Source of the DNA: Pseudomonas sp. R5(2019)
Lineage (GTDB): Bacteria > Pseudomonadota > Gammaproteobacteria > Pseudomonadales > Pseudomonadaceae
Direction: 5' to 3'
Assembly (NCBI RefSeq): GCF_009905435.1
Contig: NZ_JAAAMT010000003.1
Coordinates: 124,001-188,000, forward strand
DNA: 64,000 bases
The number at the start of each line of letters is the position of its first letter. Position 1 is the first letter of the stretch. Position numbers and translations under genes: made by a program. Shown in pieces: positions 1 to 11,446 of this stretch. The notes below the pieces were generated by a model. It was given only the letters and a program-made list of their open reading frames with translations. It ran no database searches and was not told the origin of the DNA.

Positions 1-1083
1 GGTCGGCGGCTGCAAGGCGGTGTCACCGGCCGGGCCGGTTTCGTCGCCTTCGCCCATGCCCGCTGCTTCAGCCAGCGGGCTGCGCATCACCGGCTGGGAT
101 TGACCGACGAGCGGTAGCGGCGTCGGCTGTGAATGACCGGCGAACTCGATGGCGGGGTTATTGCCCTGCCCCTGGCCATCGGCCTGGTCGGCCGGCACCG
201 ACGCAGTACCTTCGGTATTGCCGGATTTGTTCGACGGGCTCAGCAAGGCGGCCGCAACCCCCACCACGACCACGCCAGCCAAGGCCAGCACCAGTTTTTT
301 CGACATATTGTTGAACCCCATTGTCGGGCGTTTGACCGCGGAGCGGCTAGCAATCATGGCTTCGATCAGTGCATCTCGGGCGACCTGGTTGATTGCCCCG
401 GGCCAGCCTTCGGAATTTTCGTGAATCGCCGCAATTTGCTGGTTATTGAACACTTCGATGCCGCGCCCGGCGCCTTCAAGGCGTTGTTCCAGGTACTCGC
501 GGGTTTCATCTTCGGTATAGGGTTGCAGGTCGATGACGTGAATGCGCTCTTCTTCAACGCCCAGCTGTTCCAGACTGGTCAGCAACGCCGACTCGCCAAA
601 CAGAAACACATGCGGGCGCCCTTCCGGCGCACCGGCAGCCAAATCCAGCAAGGCTTGGATTGCGGATTCGTCGAGTTGTTCCGCATCGTCCACCAGCAGG
701 TAGACCTCCTGGCCGGTCAGGGCCAGTTGCACGACCTGGGACAGCACCGCCTCGACGGTGGGCTGGGCCACGCTTAGGGCTTCGGCCACCTGGGCCAGCA
801 CATTGGCGGCACTGCTGGCGCCACGCGCCGATACGACAACGCTCTGGACCGACTGCTTGTTGGTGCTGGCGACCAGCGCCTGGCGCAGCAGGGTCTTGCC
901 GCTGCCCTCGGGGCCGGTCACCACCAGCAACAGCTGGCTGTAACGGGCCAGGTGATGCAACTGGCCGAGTACAGGCTTGCGTTGCGCCGGGAAAAACTTG
1001 AAGCCGGGCACCCGCGCAGCAAAGGGGTCATGATTGAACTGATAGTGGCCGAGAAAGGCCTCGTCGGCATGCAAACTAGTCAT
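1..1083 (-). CDS. DamX-like AAA ATPase / SPOR-type cell-division protein (3' part outside window)
   Basis: Reading from an ATG at 1083, the frame stays open to the window edge (361 codons), so the C-terminus is missing. The protein opens MTSLHADEAFLGHYQFNHDP, has a Walker A GPEGSGKT near residue 60, a Walker B-like VYLLVDDAEQ near 130, and one membrane segment (LVLALAGVVVVGVAAALL) near residue 275, followed by a Q/P/G-rich linker. This is the ExeA-like ATPase plus transmembrane layout of the Pseudomonas DamX-type protein found downstream of aroB, which normally ends in a peptidoglycan-binding SPOR domain; that domain is not visible here. It lies 10 bp after the aroB stop in the same direction, so it is probably co-transcribed with aroKB. 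The role in cell division is inferred from the family. Confidence 0.85.
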   Translation of the reverse strand, partial: MTSLHADEAFLGHYQFNHDPFAARVPGFKFFPAQRKPVLGQLHHLARYSQLLLVVTGPEGSGKTLLRQALVASTNKQSVQSVVVSARGASSAANVLAQVAEALSVAQPTVEAVLSQVVQLALTGQEVYLLVDDAEQLDESAIQALLDLAAGAPEGRPHVFLFGESALLTSLEQLGVEEERIHVIDLQPYTEDETREYLEQRLEGAGRGIEVFNNQQIAAIHENSEGWPGAINQVARDALIEAMIASRSAVKRPTMGFNNMSKKLVLALAGVVVVGVAAALLSPSNKSGNTEGTASVPADQADGQGQGNNPAIEFAGHSQPTPLPLVGQSQPVMRSPLAEAAGMGEGDETGPAGDTALQPPT

Positions 1084-1093
1084 CGGACTCTCA

Positions 1094-2197
1094 TCAACCT
1101 CGAAGCTGGGCCACGATGGCGCGGTAATCCGCCGTCAGGGTGGCCTGAAGAACGTCTTTCGGATAGTCGTCGGTCACCACGGCTTCACCGAGACGACGCA
1201 ACAACACCAGGCGCATACGACCATCGATTACTTTTTTGTCGACCGCCATGTGTTCAAGGAAATGCTCAGGCGTCATCTCCTGCGGCGGTACCACCGGCAA
1301 ACCGGCGCGCTGGAACAGGCGGATGCTGCGATCACGTTCCTGCTGGGTGATCCAGCCCAGGCGCATGGACATTTCCAGCGCCATCACCGTGCCAGCCGCG
1401 ACAGCCTCACCGTGCAACCACACACCATAGCCCATGTGGGTCTCGATTGCGTGGCCGAAGGTATGGCCCAGGTTCAGGGTGGCGCGCACCCCGGTCTCGC
1501 GCTCATCGGCACCGACGACTGCGGCCTTGGCCGCACAGGAGCGCCGGATGGCCTCGGTCAGGGCTGGCTGGTCGACAGCACGCAGCTTATCCATCTTCTC
1601 TTCCAGCCAGCCGATGAACGGCTCATCGCAAATCAGGCCGTACTTGATGACTTCCGCCAGGCCCGCCGACAGCTCACGCGCCGGCAGAGTCTTCAGGGTG
1701 GCGGTATCAATCAGCACCGCATTGGGCTGATAGAAGGCGCCAACCATGTTCTTGCCCAGCGGGTGGTTGATACCGGTTTTGCCACCGACCGAGGAATCGA
1801 CCTGGGACAACAGGGTGGTCGGTACCTGGATAAAGTCGACGCCACGCTGGTAGCAGGCGGCTGCAAACCCGGCCATGTCACCGATCACACCGCCGCCGAG
1901 AGCGACAACCGTGGTGCGGCGATCATGCCGTGCGGTCAGCAGGCCATCGAAAATAAGCTGCAGGGTTTCCCAGTTCTTGTGGGCCTCACCGTCCGGCAGC
2001 ACCACCGGCAGCACCGAGTAGGCGCCCAGCGTGCGGCTGAGGCGTTCAAGATAGAGTGGCGCGACAGTCTCGTTGGAAACGATGGCTACCTGCCGTCCGG
2101 CGATATACGGCGCCAGCAGCTCGGGTTGATCCAGCAGGCCTTCGCCAATGTGGATCGGGTAGCTGCGTTCGCCAAGTTCGACCTTAAGTGTCTGCAT
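1094..2197 (-). CDS. aroB: 3-dehydroquinate synthase
   Basis: AroB converts DAHP to 3-dehydroquinate, the second step of the shikimate pathway, using NAD and a divalent metal in the cytoplasm. The 367-residue product starts [20 protein letters not shown] and carries the family signatures [15 protein letters not shown] (NAD-binding glycine-rich loop), [20 protein letters not shown], and the metal-ligand stretches GLAEVIKYG and [12 protein letters not shown]. The open frame extends four codons upstream to 2209, but the ATG at 2197 gives the standard N-terminus. It is downstream of aroK with about 165 bp between them, the usual aroK-aroB-damX order of gamma-proteobacteria. Confidence 0.97.
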   Translation of the reverse strand: MQTLKVELGERSYPIHIGEGLLDQPELLAPYIAGRQVAIVSNETVAPLYLERLSRTLGAYSVLPVVLPDGEAHKNWETLQLIFDGLLTARHDRRTTVVALGGGVIGDMAGFAAACYQRGVDFIQVPTTLLSQVDSSVGGKTGINHPLGKNMVGAFYQPNAVLIDTATLKTLPARELSAGLAEVIKYGLICDEPFIGWLEEKMDKLRAVDQPALTEAIRRSCAAKAAVVGADERETGVRATLNLGHTFGHAIETHMGYGVWLHGEAVAAGTVMALEMSMRLGWITQQERDRSIRLFQRAGLPVVPPQEMTPEHFLEHMAVDKKVIDGRMRLVLLRRLGEAVVTDDYPKDVLQATLTADYRAIVAQLRG

Positions 2198-2363
2198 GTG
2201 TCCCCACAATCGAGTCGGGCGCTGACGCCCAGTCCGAGGAATAACGGTAGGACGCGGGATCAGGAAGGCGATCCGGCGCCACGGTGACGTGCCCTGTCAT
2301 GCCATGACGGGTGGTCGAGAATAGCGCATTTGCGCGCAAAACGACCGCCCTGCTTGCCATGGC

Positions 2364-2882
2364 CTAGCGCGGCGGCAACTGTTGCAGGCGTTCGAGGATA
2401 TCCAGAACGACCATGCGCGGTGGGCGCTCATCGGTTTCGACCACCAGGTCGGCGATTTCCCGATACAGCGGATCGCGCACTTCGAGCAGGGCCCGCAGGG
2501 TCGCGGCCGGGTCTGCGGTACGCAGCAGCGGGCGATTGCGGTCGCGAGCGGTCCGCCCGACCTGCTGCTCCACCGACGCGTGCAAATAGACCACGCGCCC
2601 GCCGGCATGCAGGGCCCGGCGGTTGGCATCGCGCATCACGGCCCCCCCCCCGGTAGCCAGCACTACGCCATCAAAGGCGCACAGTTCTTCGATCATCGCC
2701 TGTTCGCGATCACGAAAACCCGGTTCGCCTTCTTTGTCGAAGATCCACGGAATATTGGCGCCGCTGCGCAGTTCGATCTCCTTGTCGGAGTCTTTGAACG
2801 GCAGCCGCAGCTCTTTGGCAAGCAAGCGGCCGATGGTACTTTTGCCAGCACCCATCGGCCCAACAAGTATCAAATTTCGCAC
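2364..2882 (-). CDS. aroK: Shikimate kinase
   Basis: AroK phosphorylates shikimate at the 3-hydroxyl with ATP. The 172-residue product has a Walker [10 protein letters not shown] at residues 8-16, the shikimate-binding DSDKEIE and GFRDRE stretches, the GGGA loop ([10 protein letters not shown]) and the lid arginine region RDRNRPLL. The start MRNLILVG is the usual one. It follows pilQ by 4 bp on the same strand, so pilMNOPQ and aroKB probably form one long transcript. The GGGA loop is encoded by an uninterrupted run of ten G on the coding strand (2642-2651), a potential slippage site; the frame is intact in this sequence. Confidence 0.96.
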   Translation of the reverse strand: MRNLILVGPMGAGKSTIGRLLAKELRLPFKDSDKEIELRSGANIPWIFDKEGEPGFRDREQAMIEELCAFDGVVLATGGGAVMRDANRRALHAGGRVVYLHASVEQQVGRTARDRNRPLLRTADPAATLRALLEVRDPLYREIADLVVETDERPPRMVVLDILERLQQLPPR

Positions 2883-2886
2883 AGAA

Positions 2887-4977
2887 TCAACGACTCACAG
2901 CAATCGCCTGGTTATTCATGATACGCGGAGTCAGGAATACCAACAGCTCGGATTTTTTCTCTTGGACGACGTCGCGCCGAAACAGTCGGCCAACATACGG
3001 CACATCGCCCAAAAATGGCACCTTATCCACAGTTTTACTTTGCGTGTTGGAGAATACACCGCCGATGACGATTGTTTCTCCGTCGTTGACCAGAACTTTC
3101 GCATTCACTTCGTTTTTCTTGATCGGTGGTACACCCAGCACCGCATTGAGGTAGTCCGGTTCGTCCTTGGTGACCTTGACCTCCATGATGATGCGGCTGT
3201 CCGGAGTGATCTGCGGGGTCACCTCCAGCGACAGCGAAGCTTCCTTGAAGGAAACCGAAGTGGCACCGCTGGAGCTGGCTTCCTGATAAGGGACTTCAGT
3301 GCCCTTGAGGATCTTGGCGGTTTCCTTGTCGGAGGTGACGACTTTGGGCTGGGAGACGATTTCACCGTTGCCGGTCTTCTCCATGGCACTCAGCTCCAGG
3401 TCCAGCAGCACGTTATTGGTCACGAAACCCAGGCCGATACCTGACGTGGCATTGGTCGCACCCATGTCGACGAATGGCACGTTCGCCCCGACGTCAGCAC
3501 CGGTGTTGCCGGCCTCGTCGCCACCGTTGTCCAGCCCGTAGGCGGTCCAGTTGCTATTGCCCTGCAGGTTGGTGGAGCCGCCCCAACGCACACCCAGGGA
3601 TTTGTCGTAGTCGACGTTGGCCTCGACGATACGGGCCTCGATCATGACCTGGCGAACCGGGATGTCGAGCTGCGAAACGATCCGGCGCAGCTCGTCCAGG
3701 CGTTCCTGGGTCTGGTAGGCGATGATGTTGTTGGTTCGTTCATCCACCGTGATCGAGCCCCGCTCCTCCTCTTTGGACTGGGCGCCGGTCACCGACCGGA
3801 ACAGCTCGGCAATATCTTTGGCCTTTGCGTAATTGACCTGCATCAGCTCGCGGCGCAACGGCGCCAGTTCGGCAAGCTGCTTTTGCGACTCCAGTTCCTG
3901 ACGCTCGCGGGCGGCGATTTCATCGGCCGGCGCCACCAACAACACGTTACCGATCTTGCGCTTGTCAAGGTTCTTGGTCTTGAGCACCAGGTCCAGCGCC
4001 TGATCCCATGGCACGTTCTGCAGACGCAGGGTGATGCCGCCTTCGATCGTGTCGCTGGCCACCAGGTTGAGGTTGGTGAAGTCGGCAATCAGTTGCAGGA
4101 CCGAACGCACGTCGATGTCCTGAAAGTTCAACGACAGCTTCTCGCCGGTATAGGCGAAGCGGTCAGCGTTGCGCCGCTGCACGTCTTCGCTGGCGAGCGG
4201 GCGCACGCTGATGGTGAGTTTGTTGTCGGTCTGGTAGGCCGAATAGTCGAAGGCACCGTCCGGCTCGATACTGATACTGGCGTTTTCGCCGCTGGCACTG
4301 GCGCTGACGAACTGTACCGGGGTGGCGAAATCCTTCACATCCAGGCGCACGCGCAGAGGCTCTGGCAAGCGAGTGCGTGAGAAGTCCACGCGGATCCTGC
4401 CGCCCTGCTCCTTGATATCGGCGCTGATAGCGGGGTTGCTCAGGTCGATGACAACATTGCCCTCTCCGGCGCTGCCACGCTGAAAATCAATGCTGCGGAT
4501 CGCCCTGCCAGCCTCGACTGCCGGGCGCGAAGGCACCGCGCTGGTGGTCGCCGCACGCGGTGGCGGTGCCAAGGGCAACGCTGAAGCCTGGGAGGACGAA
4601 TCGCGGCCGACCACCACGAACACATCATGACCCTCAACCCGGGTGGTGTAAGGCGCCTGAGTGGTCAGGTTAACGATCACCCGGGTCCGGTCCTTGGCTT
4701 GGACGGCGACAACGCTGCGGGCATTGCCCATGCCCAGATCGCGCTGCTTGACCTGCAGAGCATTGCTGACGCCCGGGAAATCCAGGGCAATCCTGGCCGG
4801 TTGATCCGTGGTGTAACCGCGCGGCGCGGGGACCGGCGCGTCAAAACTCAGTTTCAGCTCCACCCGATCACCCGGTAATGCTGCAACATCCAGGTTTTTC
4901 AAAGTGACTGCTGATACCGCCGGCGAAAGACAGGCCATCCATAGCGCAACGCCGACGACAGAAAAAATCCGGTTCAT
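2887..4977 (-). CDS. pilQ: Type IV pilus secretin PilQ
   Basis: PilQ forms the outer-membrane pore through which type IV pili are extruded. The 696-residue product has a signal peptide ([23 protein letters not shown]), two N-terminal AMIN-type beta domains (to about residue 260), STN/secretin N0-N1 domains ([20 protein letters not shown]), and a C-terminal secretin domain with [19 protein letters not shown] and [16 protein letters not shown]. The frame can be extended to a TTG at 4983, but the AGGA at about 4985-4988 sits 7 nt from the ATG at 4977, which decides the start. It is the last gene of pilMNOPQ. Confidence 0.95.
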   Translation of the reverse strand: MNRIFSVVGVALWMACLSPAVSAVTLKNLDVAALPGDRVELKLSFDAPVPAPRGYTTDQPARIALDFPGVSNALQVKQRDLGMGNARSVVAVQAKDRTRVIVNLTTQAPYTTRVEGHDVFVVVGRDSSSQASALPLAPPPRAATTSAVPSRPAVEAGRAIRSIDFQRGSAGEGNVVIDLSNPAISADIKEQGGRIRVDFSRTRLPEPLRVRLDVKDFATPVQFVSASASGENASISIEPDGAFDYSAYQTDNKLTISVRPLASEDVQRRNADRFAYTGEKLSLNFQDIDVRSVLQLIADFTNLNLVASDTIEGGITLRLQNVPWDQALDLVLKTKNLDKRKIGNVLLVAPADEIAARERQELESQKQLAELAPLRRELMQVNYAKAKDIAELFRSVTGAQSKEEERGSITVDERTNNIIAYQTQERLDELRRIVSQLDIPVRQVMIEARIVEANVDYDKSLGVRWGGSTNLQGNSNWTAYGLDNGGDEAGNTGADVGANVPFVDMGATNATSGIGLGFVTNNVLLDLELSAMEKTGNGEIVSQPKVVTSDKETAKILKGTEVPYQEASSSGATSVSFKEASLSLEVTPQITPDSRIIMEVKVTKDEPDYLNAVLGVPPIKKNEVNAKVLVNDGETIVIGGVFSNTQSKTVDKVPFLGDVPYVGRLFRRDVVQEKKSELLVFLTPRIMNNQAIAVSR

Positions 4978-5010
4978 GTTCAAATCCTACCCAGCTTGGT
5001 TCAGCGCGTT

Positions 5011-5538
5011 TTAAGAACGTTCCCTCAACAAAAGCGTGCGCGGCCGTTCCAGCCACCCGCCTTCACCATCTGGAACGATTTCGACGATGTCGACCTGCGA
5101 ATCGCCTATCGCGACAATCCGACCATCACTACGCCCCAGAAAATCCCCCACTTTGACCCGATACACGCCGCCCGCGCCCTTCAACAGGGCGAAGCGCGAT
5201 TTCGCATTGGCCAGGATCCCGACCATCTCGAATTGCTCGATATTGAAGCCTTCCAGAAACTGCTTGAGCCGGTTGGGGTCCGGCTGGACCTTGCGCAAGC
5301 CTTGCTGGCGCCTGGCCAGGTCGATTTTCACCGCTGGCTGGAACGGGCTGCGCAACCCTGAAGCTTCGTAGGTGAAGGCCTGATACGGGGTGAAACGCGG
5401 AATCGGTTCGATCACCCCGGTTGGCCGCGCGCGCGCCGCATCGGTAAAGGCCTTGAGGTCCGCGACATCATGTCCATCGCCACAACCGGCCAACGCCGCC
5501 AACAGCGTGGTCAGCCACATCCATGCAAACGGCCTCAT
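5011..5538 (-). CDS. pilP: Type IV pilus assembly lipoprotein PilP
   Basis: PilP is an inner-membrane lipoprotein linking the PilM/N/O platform to the PilQ secretin. The 175-residue product begins with a lipoprotein signal with lipobox LAALAGC (Cys19), then a disordered linker and a C-terminal beta domain (YRVKVGDFLGRSDGRIVAI) typical of PilP/HofP-type secretin partners. Its start overlaps the pilO stop by 4 bp, and pilQ begins 33 bp downstream. Confidence 0.94.
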   Translation of the reverse strand: MRPFAWMWLTTLLAALAGCGDGHDVADLKAFTDAARARPTGVIEPIPRFTPYQAFTYEASGLRSPFQPAVKIDLARRQQGLRKVQPDPNRLKQFLEGFNIEQFEMVGILANAKSRFALLKGAGGVYRVKVGDFLGRSDGRIVAIGDSQVDIVEIVPDGEGGWLERPRTLLLRERS

Positions 5539-6173
5539 GACTTTGGCCCCTGCTGCTTTGGCGCCTGCTCGTTGTAACGGTAGGTCTTGGCCAGGATGCT
5601 CATCCGCAGCCGGCCGGGGCTCTCGGGGCTGACCGGTTTGATCTCGAAGTCGTTGAGGGTGACGATGCGCGGCAAACCGGCCACGCCACTGACGAAGGTG
5701 CCCAGATCATGGTAGGAACCGGTGACGGTGATCTGGATCGGTAACTCGATGTAGAACGGCTGGGTCACTTCCGGCAGCAGCTTGATCTCCTCGAAATCCA
5801 GGCCGCTGCCCAGCCCCGTGCGGGTGATGTCTTCGAGCAGGCCTGGCACTTCGGTATCGCTGGGCAACTGGCGCAGCATGACCCCGAACGAGGCTTCCAT
5901 TTCCTTCATCTGCTGGGTGTAGGCCTCAAGATTGGCCGCCTGGAACGCCTTGGTCGAGTACTGTTCCTTGAGCGTGGTTTCTTCGGCGCGCCCGGCTTGA
6001 AGCTGGTCTTCCATGTCCTTGAGGTAGATGTTGTAACCGAGCACCAGCACCAGCACCATCAGCAATACGCCAACCAGCCCACGTACCGCGGCTGGCCAGG
6101 CGCCAATATTGTTGACGTCCAGTTCGTTGAAATCGACCCGGCGCAAACTGTCGATCCATTGTTTGGGCTTCAT
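5535..6173 (-). CDS. pilO: Type IV pilus inner-membrane protein PilO
   Basis: PilO pairs with PilN in the inner-membrane alignment complex of the type IV pilus machine. The 212-residue product has a short cytoplasmic N-terminus (MKPKQWIDSLRRVDFNELDV), one membrane helix (AVRGLVGVLLMVLVLVLGY) around residues 28-48, a periplasmic coiled coil (QLQAGRAEETTLKEQ) and a ferredoxin-like C-terminal domain. It overlaps pilN and pilP by 4 bp each, indicating translational coupling. Confidence 0.94.
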   Translation of the reverse strand: MKPKQWIDSLRRVDFNELDVNNIGAWPAAVRGLVGVLLMVLVLVLGYNIYLKDMEDQLQAGRAEETTLKEQYSTKAFQAANLEAYTQQMKEMEASFGVMLRQLPSDTEVPGLLEDITRTGLGSGLDFEEIKLLPEVTQPFYIELPIQITVTGSYHDLGTFVSGVAGLPRIVTLNDFEIKPVSPESPGRLRMSILAKTYRYNEQAPKQQGPKS

Positions 6174-6744
6174 GGGGCAGCTCCTTCAACCGGAGGCCGG
6201 CTCTGGCGAACCGTCAGCTGAAAGACGTTGGTCTGGCCGACCTGCGGTGTATCACCGCCAGTGGCGGCCTTGACCTCGTTCAGGCTCGGCGCTTCGAGCC
6301 AGGGTGAAGCGTCAAGGTTGCGCATCAGCTCGGAGACGCGGTTGTTGGTTTCGGCGGCACCGGCCACCGAGACTGTCTTGCCATCCATCTTGACGCTGGT
6401 GAAGTACACGCCGTCCGGCAAGGTCCGCGCCATCTGGTCGAATACACGGCCGATCACCGGCCGGTTGCCTTGCAGGTCCTGAATCACCCGCATGCGCTCG
6501 AATAACTGCTTGCGGCGCATTTTCAGCTCACTGATTTGCTTGATTCGCCCATCGAGCACGCCAATTTCCTTTTGCACATAATCGTTGCGCGCCGTCTGAC
6601 GGTCGATCGCACTGCCAATGTACTGGCCGGCCAGCAGGATCGCACCAATACCTGTAACCAGCACCCCGGCCATCGCGACCAGAAAACGTTGCTTGCGCTC
6701 TTCACGCAGCTGCTCGCGCCACGGCAGCAGGTTGATCCTTGCCA

Positions 6745-6745
<1 letters not shown>
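6170..6745 (-). CDS. pilN: Type IV pilus inner-membrane protein PilN
   Basis: PilN is a bitopic membrane protein whose cytoplasmic N-terminus binds PilM. The 191-residue product starts MARINLLPWREQLREERK, which contains the INLLPWR motif that docks into PilM, followed by a membrane helix (VAMAGVLVTGIGAILLAG) and a periplasmic coiled coil and globular domain. The ATG shares one base with the pilM stop at 6745, and the end overlaps pilO by 4 bp. Confidence 0.95.
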
Positions 6746-7860
<1,115 letters not shown>

Positions 7861-7911
7861 TCATAGGCCGTCTTGACAGGGGCGCAAATACGCTTGGGGT
7901 CAAAAAATGCT

Positions 7912-7917
7912 TATAAT
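7912..7917 (+). promoter_or_regulatory. Candidate -10 element for ponA
   Basis: A perfect TATAAT lies 70 bp before the ponA start in the pilM-ponA divergent gap. No good -35 lies at 17 bp; a TTGACA exists at 7873-7878 but is 33 bp away, so the assignment is tentative. Confidence 0.4.
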
Positions 7918-7986
7918 GCCCAACGATTCTCCTTGTCGCCGGCCCTTGCGCTTTAACCCATTCTTTTTTCTGGAAATCCAAAAGCC

Positions 7987-10416
7987 TTGATACGCCTGCT
8001 GAAGTTTTTCTGGTGGTCTTTCCTCGCCGTTTTCTGCGGGCTGCTGCTCGGTTTGAGCGGTGCCTTTCTCTATCTTAGCCCCGGCTTGCCCTCTGTAGAG
8101 TCGCTAAAAAGCATTCAGTTGCAGATTCCCTTGAGGGTCTATAGCAATGACGGGAAGCTGATTGCAGAGTTTGGTGAAATGCGCCGCTCGCCAATCCGCT
8201 ATGCCGACATCCCGCCGCACTTCATCCAGGCCTTGCTGGCCGCCGAGGACGACAACTTCCTCAACCACTACGGGGTAGACCCAAGCAGCCTGATGCGCGC
8301 CGCCACGCAGCTGCTCAAGAGCGGTCATATCCAGACCGGTGGCAGCACGATCACCATGCAGGTGGCGAAAAACTTCTTCCTGACCAGCGAACGCAGCTTC
8401 TCGCGCAAGACCAACGAAATCCTCCTGGCCCTGCAGATCGAGCGCGAACTGACCAAGGACGAGATCCTCGAACTTTATGTAAACAAGATTTACCTCGGCA
8501 ACCGTGCCTACGGTATCGAAGCGGCTGCGCAGGTGTACTACGGCAAATCGATTCGTGATGTCAGCCTGGCGCAAATGGCCATGATTGCCGGCCTGCCCAA
8601 GGCCCCGTCGCGCTTCAACCCGCTGGCCAACCCGGTGCGCAGCAAAGAGCGCCGCGACTGGATCCTGGGCCGCATGTTCAAGCTGGGCAAGATCGACGAG
8701 GCCAGCTACCAGGCGGCCCTGGCCGAACCTATCAATGCCAGCTATCACGTGCCGACACCTGAAGTGAACGCGCCGTATATCGCCGAGATGGCGCGGGCCG
8801 AGATGGTCGGCCGCTACGGCAGCGATGCATATACCGAAGGCTTTCGCGTTACCACGACAGTGCCGAGCAACCTGCAGGACATCGCCAATGCAGCGGTACT
8901 CGAAGGGTTGCTCACATACGACCAGCGGCACGGCTATCGTGGCCCTGAAGCTCGCCTGCCGGGTAAAACCCGCGACGCCTGGAGCCTGGATCTGTCCAAG
9001 CAACGCTCATTGGGCGGTATTGCGCCTGCAATCGTTACCCAGGTCGACAAGAGCGGCTTGCGCGTCCTGACCCGCAGCGGCGAAGAACACGTGGCCTGGG
9101 AAACCATGAAATGGGCCCGCCCATTCCTCAATACCAACAGCCAGGGCCGCGCACCGGCGCAGCCGTCTGACGTGGCGCAGGTCGGTGATCTGATTCGCGT
9201 GCAGCGCCAGGCCGACGGCAGCTTGAAATTCAGCCAGGTCCCGACCGTGCAAAGCGCGCTGGTTTCGCTGGACCCGAATTCCGGCGCCATCAAGGCACTG
9301 GTCGGCGGCTTTGCCTTCGAGCAAAGCAATTACAACCGCGCCATGCAGGCCAAACGCCAGCCAGGTTCGAGCTTCAAGCCGTTCATCTACAGCGCCGCAC
9401 TGGATCATGGCTTTACCGCCTCCAGCCTGGTCAACGATGCCCCGATCGTGTTCGTCGACGAGTACCTGGACAAGGTCTGGCGGCCGAAGAACGACACCAA
9501 CACCTTCCTCGGCCCGATTCGTCTGCGCGAAGCGCTGTACAAGTCGCGCAACCTGGTCTCGATTCGCCTGCTGCAAAGCCTGGGCGTCGACAGCACCATC
9601 GACTACATCGCCAAATTCGGCTTCAACAAGCAGGACCTGCCGCGCAACCTGTCGCTGGCCTTGGGCACCGCCACCCTGACGCCGATGGAAATCGCCACGG
9701 GCTGGAGCACCTTTGCCAACGGCGGCTACAAGATCTCCCCCTACCTGATCGATCGCATCGAAAGCCGAAATGGCGACACCCTGTTTGTCGCCAACCCGGC
9801 GCGGGTACCGATGGCAGAATCAGCGCCAGGCATCGCAGCGCCTGCGCAAGCCGGTATCGTCACCGACAGCAACCCGGCCGCCTACCTGGCAGCCCCCCAG
9901 GCCTCGGCCGTGGCTGAGCGCATCATCGACGGGCGCACAACCTACATTCTCAACAGCATGCTGCAGGATGTGATCAAGCGCGGCACCGGGCGCCGGGCGC
10001 TGGCCTTGAATCGGCCGGACATCGCGGGCAAGACCGGTACCACCAACGAATCGAAGGACGCCTGGTTTTCCGGTTACAACGCTGACTACATGACTACCGT
10101 CTGGACCGGCTTCGACCAGCCGGAAACCCTGGGGCGCCGCGAGTTTGGCGGCACGGTCGCGCTGCCGATCTGGATGACTTACATGGGCGCTGCACTCAAG
10201 GACAAGCCACCGCACACCCAGCAAGAGCCTGAAGGCATGCTGAGCCTGCGGGTAGACCCGATCAGCGGCCGAGCGGCCACACCGGGCACTCCGAATGCGT
10301 ACTTCGAGCTGTTCAAGGCCGAGGATTCGCCACCGTCGGTGAATGAGCTGGGTAACGGCAGCACGCCAGGCAGCCCGTTGCCAGCGGATGAATCGGCGCC
10401 GATTGATCTGTTCTAA
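7987..10416 (+). CDS. ponA: Penicillin-binding protein 1A
   Basis: PBP1A is a bifunctional peptidoglycan synthase (mrcA/ponA) anchored in the inner membrane. The 809-residue product has an N-terminal membrane anchor (FFWWSFLAVFCGLLLGLSG), a GT51 glycosyltransferase domain with AEDDNFLNHYGVD and GGSTITMQVAKNFF, and a transpeptidase domain with SXXK motif SSFK (in RQPGSSFKPFIY), SRN (YKSRNLVS) and KTG (AGKTGTTNESKDAWF). The frame begins with TTG (7987); no ATG gives a full membrane anchor. It stands alone and is followed by a strong terminator. Confidence 0.95.
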   Translation: MIRLLKFFWWSFLAVFCGLLLGLSGAFLYLSPGLPSVESLKSIQLQIPLRVYSNDGKLIAEFGEMRRSPIRYADIPPHFIQALLAAEDDNFLNHYGVDPSSLMRAATQLLKSGHIQTGGSTITMQVAKNFFLTSERSFSRKTNEILLALQIERELTKDEILELYVNKIYLGNRAYGIEAAAQVYYGKSIRDVSLAQMAMIAGLPKAPSRFNPLANPVRSKERRDWILGRMFKLGKIDEASYQAALAEPINASYHVPTPEVNAPYIAEMARAEMVGRYGSDAYTEGFRVTTTVPSNLQDIANAAVLEGLLTYDQRHGYRGPEARLPGKTRDAWSLDLSKQRSLGGIAPAIVTQVDKSGLRVLTRSGEEHVAWETMKWARPFLNTNSQGRAPAQPSDVAQVGDLIRVQRQADGSLKFSQVPTVQSALVSLDPNSGAIKALVGGFAFEQSNYNRAMQAKRQPGSSFKPFIYSAALDHGFTASSLVNDAPIVFVDEYLDKVWRPKNDTNTFLGPIRLREALYKSRNLVSIRLLQSLGVDSTIDYIAKFGFNKQDLPRNLSLALGTATLTPMEIATGWSTFANGGYKISPYLIDRIESRNGDTLFVANPARVPMAESAPGIAAPAQAGIVTDSNPAAYLAAPQASAVAERIIDGRTTYILNSMLQDVIKRGTGRRALALNRPDIAGKTGTTNESKDAWFSGYNADYMTTVWTGFDQPETLGRREFGGTVALPIWMTYMGAALKDKPPHTQQEPEGMLSLRVDPISGRAATPGTPNAYFELFKAEDSPPSVNELGNGSTPGSPLPADESAPIDLF

Positions 10417-10436
10417 ACCGCAAATCCCCCACCCAC

Positions 10437-10470
10437 AAAAAAGCCCCGGCTTCAGGCCGGGGCTTTTTTG
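10437..10470. terminator. Rho-independent terminator between ponA and rpoH
   Basis: Stem GCCCCGGC / GCCGGGGC (10443-10450 and 10456-10463) with loop TTCAG is flanked by an A-run on the left and a T-run on the right, so it can serve both convergent genes. Confidence 0.93.
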
Positions 10471-10484
10471 TTTCTACTGCAAAC

Positions 10485-11339
10485 TCAGGCCGCGATCGAG
10501 GCCTTGAGCTTGTTCATGGCATTCTTTTCCAACTGCCGGATACGCTCGGCCGATACGTTGTACTTCTCGGCCAGGTCATGCAGCGTGGCTTTCTCTTCTG
10601 CCAGCCAGCGCTGGTAGAGAATGTCACGACTACGGTCATCCAGCACTTCCAGCGCTTCGTGCAGGTTGCTGTTGGAGTTGTCGCTCCAGTCGGCTTCCTC
10701 CAGTTGGCGCGCCGGGTCGTACCGGTGGTCTTCCAGGTAGTTGGCCGGTGACTGGAAGGCGCTGTCGTCGTCGGCTTCGGCAGCCGGGTCGAAGGCCATG
10801 TCCTGGCCGGTCAGTCGACTTTCCATCTCCCGCACTTCACGAGGCTCTACGCCAAGGCTTTCGGCCACGCGATGGACTTCGTCATTGTTCAGCCAGGCCA
10901 GACGCTTCTTCTGGCTGCGCAGGTTGAAGAACAACTTGCGCTGGGCCTTGGTGGTCGCGACCTTGACGATGCGCCAGTTGCGCAGAATGAATTCGTGGAT
11001 CTCAGCCTTGATCCAGTGCACGGCAAAGGACACCAGGCGCACACCCATTTCCGGGTTGAAGCGTTTTACCGCCTTCATCAGGCCCACGTTGCCTTCCTGG
11101 ATCAGGTCAGACTGGGCCAGGCCGTAGCCGGAATAGCTACGGGCGATATGTACGACAAAGCGCAGATGGGCGAGGACCATTTGCCGAGCCGCCTCAAGAT
11201 TCTGCTCATAGTAGAGACTCTCGGCCAGTTCACGCTCCTGCTCCGGGGTCAGCAACGGAATGCTGTTCACCGTGTGCACGTAGGCCTCCAGGTTCGCACC
11301 CGGGACCAAGGCATATGCAGGCTGCAACGAAGTGGTCAT
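10485..11339 (-). CDS. rpoH: RNA polymerase heat-shock sigma factor (sigma-32)
   Basis: RpoH directs RNA polymerase to heat-shock promoters. The 284-residue product starts [20 protein letters not shown], contains region 2.2-2.4 ([20 protein letters not shown]), the sigma-32-specific RpoH box ([10 protein letters not shown]) and a region 4.2 helix-turn-helix ([19 protein letters not shown]). The open frame extends upstream to 11387, but the conserved start is the ATG at 11339. It lies 107 bp downstream of ftsX, the standard gamma-proteobacterial order. Confidence 0.97.
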   Translation of the reverse strand: MTTSLQPAYALVPGANLEAYVHTVNSIPLLTPEQERELAESLYYEQNLEAARQMVLAHLRFVVHIARSYSGYGLAQSDLIQEGNVGLMKAVKRFNPEMGVRLVSFAVHWIKAEIHEFILRNWRIVKVATTKAQRKLFFNLRSQKKRLAWLNNDEVHRVAESLGVEPREVREMESRLTGQDMAFDPAAEADDDSAFQSPANYLEDHRYDPARQLEEADWSDNSNSNLHEALEVLDDRSRDILYQRWLAEEKATLHDLAEKYNVSAERIRQLEKNAMNKLKASIAA

Positions 11340-11446
11340 ACGAAAAAACCTCCGACTCACAAGATGTGTGCCTAAAGACACAGCCACATTGACCGGAAAC
11401 CGAAAAAGAAGTTCCTAACCCACAAGTCAATGATGGCAAAAAAACA

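Noticed and set aside
4977..4983. TTG at 4983 as the pilQ start
   Set aside because: It lies 1-2 nt from the AGGA box, too close, while the ATG at 4977 has a 7-nt spacer.
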